36,471 bases of DNA from Pseudomonadota bacterium (GCA_021779535.1 JAJYAM010000022.1:1-36471); one strand, 5' to 3'. Shown: positions 8,802 to 17,371, numbered from the stretch's first letter. A program made the numbers and translations. Notes: a model not told the origin generated them from the sequence alone.

Positions 8802-9241
8802 CGCGCGGCTCCCGCCGGTCGCGTCCCGTTCGCGCCGGTCACGGTTGCCGACGCCTTCGCCGGCGCCGGACCCGCCGGCCCGGGTCGGTTCGTGTGGCAC
8901 GAGAAACAATCGATCGAGACGCCCACGTAGCGGTGACACGCATTGCAGAAGAACTGCGGGCTCGTTGCCGAGGGATAGGTGCCGTTCGCGAGCCGCGACA
9001 CGTGGCAGTTCATGCAGCCGGGGAGCGACTCCTGCCGGTGGCGGATGCCATCGTGCACCGCTTCGTAACGAAGCCGCATCAGGAGCTGCATGTGGTTCTG
9101 GCGCATCCATTCGGTCGGCCGGACGCAGTGCGCCCCCTTCGCCGCCGGGATCTCGGGTCTCGGGACCCGACCCGCGACGGCCGGCGCCGCCGCGACCGCA
9201 GCGATCAGGAACGAGAGCAGGATCCGCCGGATCGCCGCCAT
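8798..9241 (-). CDS. dsrJ: DsrJ, periplasmic triheme cytochrome c
   Basis: A 147-residue protein with an N-terminal signal or anchor (RRILLSFLIAAVAAAPAVA) and three CxxCH heme motifs: CMNCH (His80), CNACH (His103) and CFSCH (His116). Cys39 in GAHCVRPTEWM sits where the Allochromatium protein has the cysteine proposed as an unusual axial ligand to one heme. DsrJ is part of the DsrMKJOP complex. The C-terminal 25 or so residues are a low-complexity Pro/Ala tail. The start at 9241 follows the dsrL stop by a few bases; a GTG one codon upstream is also possible. The stop overlaps the dsrO start. Confidence 0.92.
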   Translation of the reverse strand: MAAIRRILLSFLIAAVAAAPAVAGRVPRPEIPAAKGAHCVRPTEWMRQNHMQLLMRLRYEAVHDGIRHRQESLPGCMNCHVSRLANGTYPSATSPQFFCNACHRYVGVSIDCFSCHTNRPGPAGPAPAKASATVTGANGTRPAGAAR

Positions 9242-9246
9242 CACCG

Positions 9247-11175
9247 TTACTCGCCGAGACCCATCTCGATGTAGCCGGTCGGACACACGTCGTGACAGAC
9301 GTGGCAGCCGATGCAGCGGCTGTAATCGGTGAACACGTAGCGGCCGATCGCATGCTGCGCCTTGGGCACCTTCTTCACCGCCTTTTGCGGGCAATAGACC
9401 ACGCAGTTGTCGCACTCGACGCACAGCCCGCAGCTCATGCAGCGCTTGGCCTCGGCGACCGCCTGTTCCGCGAGCAAGGTCTCGATGCGCTCGCCGCCGA
9501 CCGCGAAGACCTCGGCGAGGCGCCGTTCCTTGCGTTCGATGCGTGGCTCCGGGGCGTAATGCCCGAGGAACAGATCCGACGACTTGATGATCTCGCGCTC
9601 GGCCCGGTCGTCGAAGTTGTGCACGGCGAACCCGGCATCGCAGGTCCCGCGCACCGCGTCGTGCGCGTAGTCGGTCAGCTCGAGCCCCGCATGATGCAGC
9701 GCCCGGAGCAGATCGAACTGGTGCTTGTCCACCTTCGGGCGCTTCGCGGGCTGGGCGCCGGCCAGGTAGGCGTCGATCCCTTCCGCGGCGATCGAACCGT
9801 GGCCGATCGCGCTCGTCAGCAGATGCGGCGTCACGATATCGCCGCCGACGAAGTGCCCGGGATGACCGGGAACCTCGAACAGCGCATCGGCGCTGATCGC
9901 ATCGCGGCCGTTGTTGAGCGCCTCGAGGCCGGTCAGGTCGCCCTTCTGGCCGACCGCGAAGATCACCAGGTCGCCGTCGACTTCGAACTCGGCGCCGCCG
10001 TCGATGCGCACGGGTTGGTTCTTCTCGACGCGACACGGCGCATAACGCACGCCCCGGGCATTCCCGTCGCCGTCCAGCAGGATCCGCACCGGCATCACGC
10101 CGCCGTGCAAATCCACGTTCAGCGAGCGCGCATCCGCAACCTCGCGCGGCGACGCCTGGATGTTCTCCAGCGGAAAGATCGTCGTCAACGCCACCCGGGC
10201 GCCGCCGAATGCGGCCTGCGCGGTCACCATGTCCGCGGTGTAGGTCAGCGGTTTGCCCGGAGCCCCGGGATCCTGGCCCGCGAGCTTGCGAGCGACCGTG
10301 GTGACGTCGATCGAGGTGTCGCCGCCCCCGATCACGATGATGCGCTTCGGTACCGCGCTGAGCAGTCCGGCGTTGAACGCCCGCAGGAATTCGATGCCGT
10401 CGACGCAATTCGGCGCATCCGCGCCCGGGATCGGCAGCTTGCGGCCGAGCCGCGTGCCGATACCCCAGAACACGGCGTCGTAGTCGCGGGCGAGCTCGTC
10501 GAGGCCGAGGTCCCGGCCGACACGGCAATTCGCGCGCACCTCGACGCCCATCTCGAGAATGCGCCGCACTTCGCCGTCCAGCACCGCCGCGGGCACGCGA
10601 TAGCGGGGCACGCCATAGCGCAACATCCCGCCGAGCTCGGGCTTCTCCTCGATGATCGTCGGGCGGTGACCGAGACGGCGCAACTGATAGGCGCAGGACA
10701 GGCCGGCCGGACCACCGCCGACCACGGCGACCTTCTTGCCGGTTTCGTCGACCGGCGGATCGAAGCGGTAGCCGGCGGCGAGCGCGGTGTCGCCGATGAA
10801 CTGCTCGACCGCGTTGATCCCGACGTGATCGTCCCGCTCGTTGCGATTGCAGCCCTTCTCGCAGGGCGCGGGACAGACGCGGCCCATCACCGCGGGGAAC
10901 GGATTGGCACGGGTGAGGCGGCGGAACGCGTACTCCTGCCACGCCTGGCCGGCGGACGGCGTGTCGAGTCCGCGCACGATGTCGAGCCAGCCGCGGATGT
11001 CCTCGCCCGAGGGGCAGCTCCCCTGGCAGGGCGGCGTGCGCTGCACGTAGGTCGGACACTTGTGCGACTGGCCGGCCTGGAAGATCGCTTCCCGCCAGGA
11101 CCGCCAGGTCGCATCGCCCTCGCGGTAGCGGCGGAAGGTCGACTTCGCGCCCGGGTCTTGCACCGATGAGGCCAT
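9247..11175 (-). CDS. dsrL: DsrL, NAD(P)H:acceptor iron-sulfur flavoprotein
   Basis: A 642-residue protein related to the small subunit of glutamate synthase. The N-terminal iron-sulfur region has CPTYVQRTPPCQGSCPSG and VCPAPCEKGC. An FAD-binding fold (VAVVGGGPAGLSCAYQL) and a pyridine-nucleotide fold (IIVIGGGDTSIDV) follow. The C-terminal extension carries two [4Fe-4S] sites, CVECDNCVVYCPQKA and CIGCHVCHDVCPTGY, preceded by a further Cys group (CMSCGLC). DsrL takes electrons released by DsrAB during sulfur oxidation and reduces NAD(P)+, and its gene is a strong marker of oxidative dsr systems. The ATG at 11175 has GGGAG about 10 bases upstream. It is 33 bases downstream of dsrK, placing a cytoplasmic enzyme between genes of the membrane complex as in Allochromatium. 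Confidence 0.95.
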   Translation of the reverse strand: MASSVQDPGAKSTFRRYREGDATWRSWREAIFQAGQSHKCPTYVQRTPPCQGSCPSGEDIRGWLDIVRGLDTPSAGQAWQEYAFRRLTRANPFPAVMGRVCPAPCEKGCNRNERDDHVGINAVEQFIGDTALAAGYRFDPPVDETGKKVAVVGGGPAGLSCAYQLRRLGHRPTIIEEKPELGGMLRYGVPRYRVPAAVLDGEVRRILEMGVEVRANCRVGRDLGLDELARDYDAVFWGIGTRLGRKLPIPGADAPNCVDGIEFLRAFNAGLLSAVPKRIIVIGGGDTSIDVTTVARKLAGQDPGAPGKPLTYTADMVTAQAAFGGARVALTTIFPLENIQASPREVADARSLNVDLHGGVMPVRILLDGDGNARGVRYAPCRVEKNQPVRIDGGAEFEVDGDLVIFAVGQKGDLTGLEALNNGRDAISADALFEVPGHPGHFVGGDIVTPHLLTSAIGHGSIAAEGIDAYLAGAQPAKRPKVDKHQFDLLRALHHAGLELTDYAHDAVRGTCDAGFAVHNFDDRAEREIIKSSDLFLGHYAPEPRIERKERRLAEVFAVGGERIETLLAEQAVAEAKRCMSCGLCVECDNCVVYCPQKAVKKVPKAQHAIGRYVFTDYSRCIGCHVCHDVCPTGYIEMGLGE

Positions 11176-11208
11176 CTCGCGTACTCCCGCGTCGTTACCG
11201 CGCCATGC

Positions 11209-12705
11209 TCAAGAACTCGTGCCCAATCGGATCGCATTGCCCACGAGCTGATGCACGCTCACGACGCTGTCCATTGGAATCCCGTAGTACGGCAGCACCT
11301 TGGTGAACTGGCTCTTGCAGATCGCGCAGATCGCCGCCATGTGCGTGACGCCGTGCTCCTGCCGCACCTCGTGCAGCGCTTGCACGCGCGGCAGCGCGCC
11401 TTTGACGCGCAACTCGATCAACTCGTCGGTCAGCAGGCCGCCCCCGCCGCCACAGCAGAAGGTCTTCTCGCCGATGGTGTCGGGTGCCATGTCGAAATAA
11501 TGGTTGCAGCTCGCCTTGATGAGCGCCCGCGGCAACACGAACTGTCCGCCGGGCAGATCACCCATGCGCGTCGCCCGCGCGACGTTGCAGGAATCGTGGA
11601 AGGTGACCTTCATGTGGTCGTTCGCTTCCTTGTCGAGCTTGAGCGCGCCGCGGCGGATCAGGTCGTAGGTGAACTCGACGATGTGCTGGGGCACCGGATA
11701 GCGGGGATCGAGGAAGTCGAACGGACCGGCGAGCGTATTCCAGAAGCCGTAGGCGACCCGCCACGCGTGGCCGCATTCGCCGACGACGATGCGCTTGACC
11801 TTGAGGTCGATCGCCGCCTGGCGGATGCGCAGCGCGACCTTGCGCATCTGGGCGTAATTGCCGATGAACATCGCGAAGTTGGCCGCCTCGGACGCGTAGG
11901 AGCTCAAGGTCCAGCGGACACCGGCCTGATGGAACACCTTCGCATAGCCGATCAGCCCGTCGATGTGCGGCTCGGCGAAGAAATCGGCGGACGGCGGGAT
12001 CAGCAGGACTTCGGCGCCCTCGACGTCGAGCGGGAAGCGCACGTCGACGCCGGTGGCCTCTTTCACGTCCTCCTCGAGCCCCTCGAGCGTGTTCGCGAGC
12101 GCCGGCCCCGGCAAGCCGAGGTTGTTTCCGATCGCGTGGACCTTGGCGATGATCTCGTTGCAGTACTTCTGTCCCACCCCGATCTCGTCGAGGATCTCGC
12201 GCGCGGCCATCGAGATCTCCGCCGTATCGATGCCGTAGGGGCAGAACACCGAGCAGCGCCGGCACTGGGAGCACTGATGAAAATACCCGTACCACTCGTC
12301 GAGGAGCGCCGCATCGAGGTCGCGCGCGCCGACGAGCCTCGGGAACAGTTTCCCGGCGAGCGTGAAGTGCCGCCGGTAGACGCTGCGCAACAGATCCTGG
12401 CGCGCGACCGGCATGTTCTTCGGGTCGCCGGTGCCGAGGAAGTAATGGCATTTGTCCGTGCAGGCGCCGCATTTGACGCACGAATCCAGGTGGACGCGCA
12501 ACGACCGGTACTTCCCGAGCAGGTCGCCGAGCTTGGCGACCGCGACCCGTTCCCAGTCCGGCACCAACGCCTCGGGGAAGCCGAGCGCCTGCTGATGCCG
12601 GGGTGCCGCCTTGAACGGCGCGCTCTTCGCCATGGCGCCGGGTCGCAGGTCGGGCGTCCGCAGGTAGTCACGCAGCGCCGGGACTTCGAAATCCGTCTTC
12701 GCCAC
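11209..12705 (-). CDS. dsrK: DsrK, HdrD-like catalytic subunit of DsrMKJOP
   Basis: A 498-residue cytoplasmic iron-sulfur protein. Two [4Fe-4S] motifs lie near the N-terminus, CVKCGACTDKC and CSQCRRCSVFCPYG. Two CCG-type domains characteristic of heterodisulfide reductase HdrD follow (HDSCNVAR, FCCGGGGGL, and the later ICAICKSQF). These fit a subunit that handles the DsrC thiol/trisulfide or disulfide while exchanging electrons with DsrM. The GTG at 12705 is preferred: it lies two bases past the dsrM TAG stop, has GAGGTG just before it, and gives MAKTDFEVPAL. The frame extends upstream only inside dsrM. Confidence 0.94.
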   Translation of the reverse strand: MAKTDFEVPALRDYLRTPDLRPGAMAKSAPFKAAPRHQQALGFPEALVPDWERVAVAKLGDLLGKYRSLRVHLDSCVKCGACTDKCHYFLGTGDPKNMPVARQDLLRSVYRRHFTLAGKLFPRLVGARDLDAALLDEWYGYFHQCSQCRRCSVFCPYGIDTAEISMAAREILDEIGVGQKYCNEIIAKVHAIGNNLGLPGPALANTLEGLEEDVKEATGVDVRFPLDVEGAEVLLIPPSADFFAEPHIDGLIGYAKVFHQAGVRWTLSSYASEAANFAMFIGNYAQMRKVALRIRQAAIDLKVKRIVVGECGHAWRVAYGFWNTLAGPFDFLDPRYPVPQHIVEFTYDLIRRGALKLDKEANDHMKVTFHDSCNVARATRMGDLPGGQFVLPRALIKASCNHYFDMAPDTIGEKTFCCGGGGGLLTDELIELRVKGALPRVQALHEVRQEHGVTHMAAICAICKSQFTKVLPYYGIPMDSVVSVHQLVGNAIRLGTSS

Positions 12706-12706
12706 G

Positions 12707-13453
12707 CTACACCTCGCCGGCGCCGCCGCGCTCGAGTCGCGCCGCCCACGGCGCCAGATGCCGCCGCTCGCGAGCATCGTCCGCCTGATTGCGCGTCGGG
12801 CTGAAGAATATTCCCGGTGCGTGCAGGAGCTTGCTGAACGGGAACACGATCAACAGCACCGCGACCAGGGTCAGGTGCGCGAGCAGCAGCGGATTGCCCG
12901 GCAGCGGTTGCCAGTCGAGATATTCGAGCCCCAGCACGAAGACCTTGAACGACACGATGTCGGTGCGCTCCAGCAGCTCGATCGAGAATCCCGACAGCCC
13001 GGTGGCGAGCAACAGCAGCAGCATCAGATAGTCCGACGGTCCGCTGACGTAACGCACGCGCGCGACGAGCAGCCGGCGCCCGAGGAGCCCGGCGAGCCCG
13101 GCCAGCATCGCCATGCCGCCGTAGACGCCGAACGGCTGCACCAGGGTCACCCAGGTGCCGATCGGCTGCAGGAAATATCGAAGATGCCTCAGCAACTCGA
13201 GCAGCAGTCCCAGGTGGAACGCCGCCGCGAAGATCCAGGTCCACTTGTCCGACTTGAACAAGCTCTCGAACAGCACGACCTCGCGCGCGACCCGGCCGGC
13301 CGCGCCGAGCCGCGTCACCGGGGCCGGCGTCGTCGGGATCTTCAGCGGCGCCGGCGTACGCGCATAGCCGTAGATCCGCCAGCCCGTTCCGACGACGAAT
13401 ATCCCGGCCGCGGCGTACAGCAACAGCGCGTAGGTCACGGTCAGGAGCGGCAT
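12707..13453 (-). CDS. dsrM: DsrM, membrane cytochrome b of DsrMKJOP
   Basis: A 248-residue NarI-like membrane protein with about five to six hydrophobic helices (for example YALLLYAAAGIFVVGTGWRI and YLMLLLLLATGLSGFSIEL). Histidines such as those in AAAFHLGLLLELLRHLRY and LAHLTLVAV are candidate heme b ligands. It anchors DsrK and exchanges electrons with the quinone pool. The ATG at 13453 follows a 72-base gap after dsrC, the longest gap inside the operon, which holds a perfect palindrome. This suggests a step in expression between dsrC and the membrane complex. Confidence 0.92.
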   Translation of the reverse strand: MPLLTVTYALLLYAAAGIFVVGTGWRIYGYARTPAPLKIPTTPAPVTRLGAAGRVAREVVLFESLFKSDKWTWIFAAAFHLGLLLELLRHLRYFLQPIGTWVTLVQPFGVYGGMAMLAGLAGLLGRRLLVARVRYVSGPSDYLMLLLLLATGLSGFSIELLERTDIVSFKVFVLGLEYLDWQPLPGNPLLLAHLTLVAVLLIVFPFSKLLHAPGIFFSPTRNQADDARERRHLAPWAARLERGGAGEV

Positions 13454-13484
13454 CGATCGCGCCTCTGCGCCGACGGAACCGGGC

Positions 13485-13506
13485 GTGGCCGGCGCGCGCC
13501 GGCCAC
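13485..13506 (-). promoter_or_regulatory. Perfect 22-bp palindrome between dsrC and dsrM
   Basis: The eleven-base half-site GTGGCCGGCGC is followed immediately by its exact reverse complement. Flanking C/G and G/T pairs extend the possible stem to about 13. It lies in the dsrC-dsrM gap with no T-run on either side. In RNA it would be a very stable hairpin just 3' of dsrC, fitting protection of dsrC mRNA or partial termination. A protein-binding operator is the alternative. Confidence 0.5.
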
Positions 13507-13525
13507 GTCGCCCCGCCCCGGGCGG

Positions 13526-13864
13526 TCAGATGCAGCCGGTCGGCTTCGGCAATCCGGCATACCGGCACGCCTGCTTGGCGGGACCGTACGGGAAGAGCTC
13601 GTAGAGGTATTTGCTGTTGCCCTTCTCGGGACCGAGCTTCTTGCCGATGGCCTTGGTCAGCACCCGGATCGCCGGCGCGACCTGGTACTCGGCGTAGTAG
13701 TCGCGCAGGAAATTGATCACTTCCCAGTGATTCTCGGTGAGGGTGAGGGTGTCCTCGGCCGCCATCACGTTCGCGACGTCCTCGTTCCAGTCCCCGAGGT
13801 TGACCAGATAGCCCTCCTCGTCGACCTCCAGTTCCTTGCCCTTCACTGCGACTGCGGATGTCAT
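13526..13864 (-). CDS. dsrC: DsrC sulfur-carrier protein
   Basis: A 112-residue protein of the DsrC/TusE family. The flexible C-terminal arm carries both functional cysteines, Cys100 (KQACRYAG) and the penultimate Cys111 (PKPTGCI), so it is true DsrC rather than TusE, which has only the penultimate one. In sulfur oxidisers DsrEFH loads sulfur onto DsrC, the persulfide is presented to DsrAB, and DsrMKJOP processes the product. GGAGG lies six bases before the ATG, the strongest ribosome-binding site of the operon, consistent with high abundance. The body contains the family signature ENHWEVINFLRDYY. Confidence 0.97.
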   Translation of the reverse strand: MTSAVAVKGKELEVDEEGYLVNLGDWNEDVANVMAAEDTLTLTENHWEVINFLRDYYAEYQVAPAIRVLTKAIGKKLGPEKGNSKYLYELFPYGPAKQACRYAGLPKPTGCI

Positions 13865-13920
13865 GTCGTTCCTCCGGATACACCTGATGTCAAAGAGTTT
13901 CTCGCTGGGTCGTCGACGGG

Positions 13921-14229
13921 TCAGATCCAGGCCTGGACATGGTGGTATTCGACGGCGAGATCGACGAAACCGCCGTAATCGACCACTTCGACGCCCGGGA
14001 TCAGCTGCTCGGCGGTAAAACCACGCGCCGCCAGATCCGGTCCGAGCACGTAGATCCGCCGCTGCCTCGCCGCCTCCGTCAACGTCGCGGCGGTCGTGCC
14101 CGCCGCCAATGCGCCGTACACCGCATCTTCGATCAGCAGCACGCCGCACCCCGGACGGGACAGCCTCAGGCACGATTCCAGGTCGCGCGTTTGCAGCGGA
14201 GATTTGTTCGTGGTGTGCAGCACTGCCAT
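13921..14229 (-). CDS. dsrH: DsrH, sulfurtransferase subunit
   Basis: A 102-residue protein of the DsrH/TusB family. The conserved cysteine is Cys20 (DLESCLRL), the same number as in the Allochromatium protein. DsrE, DsrF and DsrH form an E2F2H2 hexamer that receives sulfur from carriers such as TusA or rhodanese and passes it to DsrC. It lies 13 bases downstream of dsrF and 56 bases upstream of dsrC. Confidence 0.93.
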   Translation of the reverse strand: MAVLHTTNKSPLQTRDLESCLRLSRPGCGVLLIEDAVYGALAAGTTAATLTEAARQRRIYVLGPDLAARGFTAEQLIPGVEVVDYGGFVDLAVEYHHVQAWI

Positions 14230-14242
14230 CTGGATTGCCCCT

Positions 14243-14632
14243 TCAGAACGCGAGGACGACGTCCTGCCGCTCCATCAACGCGCCGAGCTCCGCGGAGCCC
14301 AGCACCTCCACCGGCACGAGCAGATCGTCGACGGTGAGCCCGCGCGCCTCGAGCGATTCGCGTTCGACGTAGAGCTTCTCGACGTCGTAGTCCGCGAGCG
14401 CCCGGTAGGTCGAAGAGAAGTTCTTCTGGCCGATGCCCTGGGTCCGCTGGCCTTTCTTCAGCTGGTAGACCCCGTCGTCGAGGAACACCAGGCTCACGTC
14501 CTGATCGAACGCCGCGCCGATCAGCACCACCTCGAGCGACTCCAGCGCGTAGATCGTCCCGTAGGGCGCCTTGCGGTTCACGATCATGAATCGCTTGACC
14601 TGGCCGGCGCCGCCTTCCCGCTCTTCGCTCAT
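14243..14632 (-). CDS. dsrF: DsrF, sulfurtransferase subunit
   Basis: A 129-residue DsrE/F-like protein (IYALESLEVVLIGAAFDQDV, LVFLDDGVYQL). It contains no cysteine at all, in line with DsrF being a structural partner in the DsrEFH hexamer, while DsrE Cys78 and DsrH Cys20 carry the chemistry. The ATG at 14632 follows the dsrE stop by eight bases. The 12 or so residues before the core (MSEEREGGAGQV) are an acidic, probably flexible tail. Confidence 0.92.
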   Translation of the reverse strand: MSEEREGGAGQVKRFMIVNRKAPYGTIYALESLEVVLIGAAFDQDVSLVFLDDGVYQLKKGQRTQGIGQKNFSSTYRALADYDVEKLYVERESLEARGLTVDDLLVPVEVLGSAELGALMERQDVVLAF

Positions 14633-14640
14633 GCTCGTCC

Positions 14641-15000
14641 TCAGTCGCCGAAAACCACCAGACGGTCGGCCTCGATGCCGGCCTGGATCAGCTGGCCGAG
14701 GCCGGAGATGTGGAAGCCCGGCGCCAGCAGCTCGTTCTTGATTCCACGGCGCAGCGCCGCGGCGACGCACACCACCAGGTCGATGTCGTGCGCCGCCGCC
14801 AGCGCCGACCACTGGCGGGTGACGTTGCGATCGTCCTGCGGCGGCTCGGTCAGCTTGTTCGCGTTGTTCACCCCGTCGTTGTAGAAGAACACGCGATAGA
14901 TCCCGTGCCCTTTGGCGAGCGCGGCGACGGCGAATTGGTAGGCGGAGTCGGACGCCTGATGCTGATACGGTCCCTCGTTCACGAGAATGCCGAACTTCAT
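14641..15000 (-). CDS. dsrE: DsrE, catalytic sulfurtransferase subunit
   Basis: A 119-residue protein starting MKFGILVNEGPYQHQASD with the active cysteine at position 78 (IDLVVCVAAALRRG), exactly the residue number of the characterised Allochromatium DsrE. It is the subunit of DsrEFH that exchanges sulfur with DsrC. The presence of dsrEFH shows an oxidative rather than sulfate-reducing dsr system. Its ATG overlaps the dsrB stop as ATGA. Confidence 0.95.
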   Translation of the reverse strand: MKFGILVNEGPYQHQASDSAYQFAVAALAKGHGIYRVFFYNDGVNNANKLTEPPQDDRNVTRQWSALAAAHDIDLVVCVAAALRRGIKNELLAPGFHISGLGQLIQAGIEADRLVVFGD

Positions 15001-16097
15001 GGTCTGCCGCCGCCGGCCGAATGGCGGATGTGGGTCGACGCGTTCAAGCTCGCGCGGCCGCCGCGCCAGTTGTCGAAGTGGTAGGACGTGAACGGCAGGC
15101 CGGTGAGCTCGAAGAAGCGCGGCCAGCCGATGCGTTCGATCCACTCGCCGATGCGTTCCCAGTCCCGCGCGTCGCCCTGATAGGTGCGCAGGATCTTCTT
15201 GACCGCGTCCGCCACTTCCGGCCACCGCGGCGGATTGTTCGGCAACCCGGCGACGACCAGCTTGTGGAACGTCGGGCGCGACCGCGCGTTGGAATGCTTG
15301 CCGCCGACCCAGATCGCGATCTTGGTGTATTCCGGATCGTTGATCTGCATCGGCGGGCACGGCGCGTAGCAGGCGCCGCAGCAGATGCACTTCCGCTCGT
15401 CCACCTCCAGCGTCGGCTTGCCATTGACCACCGCGGGTCGGATCGCCGCGACCGGGCAACGCGCGACCACGGCGGGACGCTCGCAGACGTTCGCCACCAG
15501 ATCGTGGTTGATCTTCGGCGGCTTGGTGTGCTGGATGTTCACCGCGATGTCGCCCTGCCCGCCGCAATTGATCTCGCAGCAGGACGTGGTGATCCCCACG
15601 CGGTTCGGCATGCGCTCGTGGATGAATTCCTCGTGCAGTTCGTCCATCAGCGCCTTCACGACGCCCGAGGCGTCCGTCCCCGGGATGTCGCAATGCAGCC
15701 AGCCCTGCGTATGGGAGATCATGCGCACCGAATTGCCGGTACCGCCGACCGGAAAACCGGCGGCTTCGAGCGCGGCGATCAGCGCCGGCACCTTGGCCTG
15801 CTCGGCGACCATGAACTCGATGTTGCTGCGGATGGTGAAGCGCACGTAGCCGTCGGCATGCCGGTCCGCGATGTCGCAGAGCGTGCGCACGCTGAACACG
15901 TCCATTTGCCGCTGGGTCCCGGCGCGAACCGTCCAGACCTGATCGCCGCTCCTGGCGACGTGGTGCAGCACGCCGGGACGCGGTCGATCGTGCCATCGCC
16001 ACTGCCCGTAGTTCTTCTTGAGCAGCGGGTGCATGAACTGGAAGGCGTCCGGAACGCCGCTCTCGACCGGCATGCGGGGCTTCGCGGGAGTGCTCAT
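14997..16097 (-). CDS. dsrB: Dissimilatory sulfite reductase beta subunit (oxidative type)
   Basis: A 366-residue protein. The siroheme/[4Fe-4S]-binding cysteines are seen around Cys136 (LHCDIPG) and in TSCCEINCGG (Cys173, Cys174, Cys178). An inserted ferredoxin domain has CICCGACYAPCP (from Cys237), with Cys214 in VARCPVAAI. DsrB forms the alpha2beta2 enzyme with DsrA and carries the catalytic site; in sulfur oxidisers the enzyme works in reverse, releasing sulfite from DsrC-bound sulfur. The ATG at 16097 overlaps the dsrA stop as ATGA, and the stop overlaps the dsrE start in the same way. Confidence 0.96.
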   Translation of the reverse strand: MSTPAKPRMPVESGVPDAFQFMHPLLKKNYGQWRWHDRPRPGVLHHVARSGDQVWTVRAGTQRQMDVFSVRTLCDIADRHADGYVRFTIRSNIEFMVAEQAKVPALIAALEAAGFPVGGTGNSVRMISHTQGWLHCDIPGTDASGVVKALMDELHEEFIHERMPNRVGITTSCCEINCGGQGDIAVNIQHTKPPKINHDLVANVCERPAVVARCPVAAIRPAVVNGKPTLEVDERKCICCGACYAPCPPMQINDPEYTKIAIWVGGKHSNARSRPTFHKLVVAGLPNNPPRWPEVADAVKKILRTYQGDARDWERIGEWIERIGWPRFFELTGLPFTSYHFDNWRGGRASLNASTHIRHSAGGGRP

Positions 16098-17371
16098 CGA
16101 TCCTCCTGCGCGGATGGCGCGCCGTGGCGCGCATTCCATTTGCGGGCTTCCTCGTCCCATCCGTCGGTGCGCACGTACGGGTTGGTGCGCGGATGCAGCA
16201 GCATGCTCGGATCGGGGTCGAGACCCACCGCCTCGAGGAAATTCGCGAAACCGATGCGCTCGATCATTTCGCCGGTTCGCTCGTGTTCCAGCGCGTTCTC
16301 GGCGAAGAAGCCGATGATGTTCTGGGCCAGCTCGTGCAGCCTCGCGAAGTCCGCGTCGGTCTCGAGCTTCATGAAGGGCACGATCACGGTGCCGAACAGA
16401 TCCCCGATCTTGAGCGTCCGCTTGCCGCCGAGGAGGATGGTGACGCCGCGGTCCTTGCCGGGACTCAGCGCTTTCGTCATCACGTTGATGCAATGCATGC
16501 AGCGGACGCAATTGCGATTGTCGATCGTGAGGCTGTCGTCTTCCTCGAGCGACACGCTGCGGGTCGGGCACCGGGTGACGACGTTGTCGATCACCGCCTG
16601 ACGGCCCCGCAGGGCGACGAACTGGCGCACCTCGCGCTGGTCGATCTCGATGTCGTCCCGCCAGGTTCCGATCACCGCCATGTCCGCGCGTTGGATCGCG
16701 TTCATGCAGTCGTTGGGGCAGCCCGAGAACTTGAACTTGAACTTGTAGGGCAGGGCCGGACGGTGGATGTCGTCGACGAACGCGTTGATGATCTGGGTGT
16801 GTGCGCGGATCTCGTCGTAGCACGAGTGTTCGCAGCGCGCGTGTCCGACGCAGGACATCGAGGTGCGCACCGCCGGTCCCGCGCCTCCGAGGTCGTAGCC
16901 CATCTCGTTCAGCTCGTCGAAGCAGGGCTGCACGTTCCGGCTGCTGCAGCCCTGGAACATGATGTCGCCGCTCTGACCGTGCAAGGTGATCAAGCCGGAC
17001 CCGTGCTTCTCCCACACGTCGCAGAGCCGGCGCAGCGCGTCCGTGGTGTAGTGCATGCCGGGTGCCGGCATGATCCTCAGCGTGTGGAATTCGGCCGCCT
17101 CTGGAAATTCGGGCTTGCCGTCCTTCCCGCGCAACTCGGTGAAGCGCGGAATGACGCCGCCCCCGTAGCCGATCACGCCGACGGTGCCGCCTTTCCAGTA
17201 GCCCCGCTTGGTCTCGTAGGAGCGCTCGAGTTGCCCGAGCAGGTGTTTCATCATGCCGGCGTACGGCTTGTCCTGCGCCGCGGCGAGGCGCTTGAGGCCG
17301 GCGACGAAGCTCGGCCACGGACCCTTCTCGAGCTGGTCCAGCAGGGGCGTTTGCGGAGTTTTCGCGCTCAT
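16094..17371 (-). CDS. dsrA: Dissimilatory sulfite reductase alpha subunit (oxidative type)
   Basis: A 425-residue protein. The siroheme-cluster signature is the Cx5C pair Cys174/Cys180 (SCVGHARC) and the Cx3C pair Cys218/Cys222 (FSGCPNDCMNA). The ferredoxin domain uses Cys268 (VTRCPTRS) and Cys288, Cys291 and Cys294 (CVRCMHC). DsrA is the structural partner of DsrB. This is the first gene of the operon. The ATG at 17371 begins MSAKTPQTPLLDQLEKGPWP, a typical oxidative DsrA N-terminus, although the ribosome-binding site is weak. The frame is open to about 17506, but that extension has no family character. The 120-base gap upstream is shared with the divergent Cas6-like gene. Confidence 0.96.
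   Translation of the reverse strand: MSAKTPQTPLLDQLEKGPWPSFVAGLKRLAAAQDKPYAGMMKHLLGQLERSYETKRGYWKGGTVGVIGYGGGVIPRFTELRGKDGKPEFPEAAEFHTLRIMPAPGMHYTTDALRRLCDVWEKHGSGLITLHGQSGDIMFQGCSSRNVQPCFDELNEMGYDLGGAGPAVRTSMSCVGHARCEHSCYDEIRAHTQIINAFVDDIHRPALPYKFKFKFSGCPNDCMNAIQRADMAVIGTWRDDIEIDQREVRQFVALRGRQAVIDNVVTRCPTRSVSLEEDDSLTIDNRNCVRCMHCINVMTKALSPGKDRGVTILLGGKRTLKIGDLFGTVIVPFMKLETDADFARLHELAQNIIGFFAENALEHERTGEMIERIGFANFLEAVGLDPDPSMLLHPRTNPYVRTDGWDEEARKWNARHGAPSAQEDR

Noticed and set aside
8326-11169. A 947-codon plus-strand open frame opposite dsrO-dsrL
   Set aside because: Composition is that of an antisense shadow, and the minus-strand genes there have clear motifs.
516-16097. Repeated ATGA overlaps (rlmN-pilF-rodZ, dsrA-dsrB-dsrE, dsrJ-dsrO) as a special regulatory device
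   Set aside because: Four-base stop/start overlaps are ordinary translational coupling in compact genomes.
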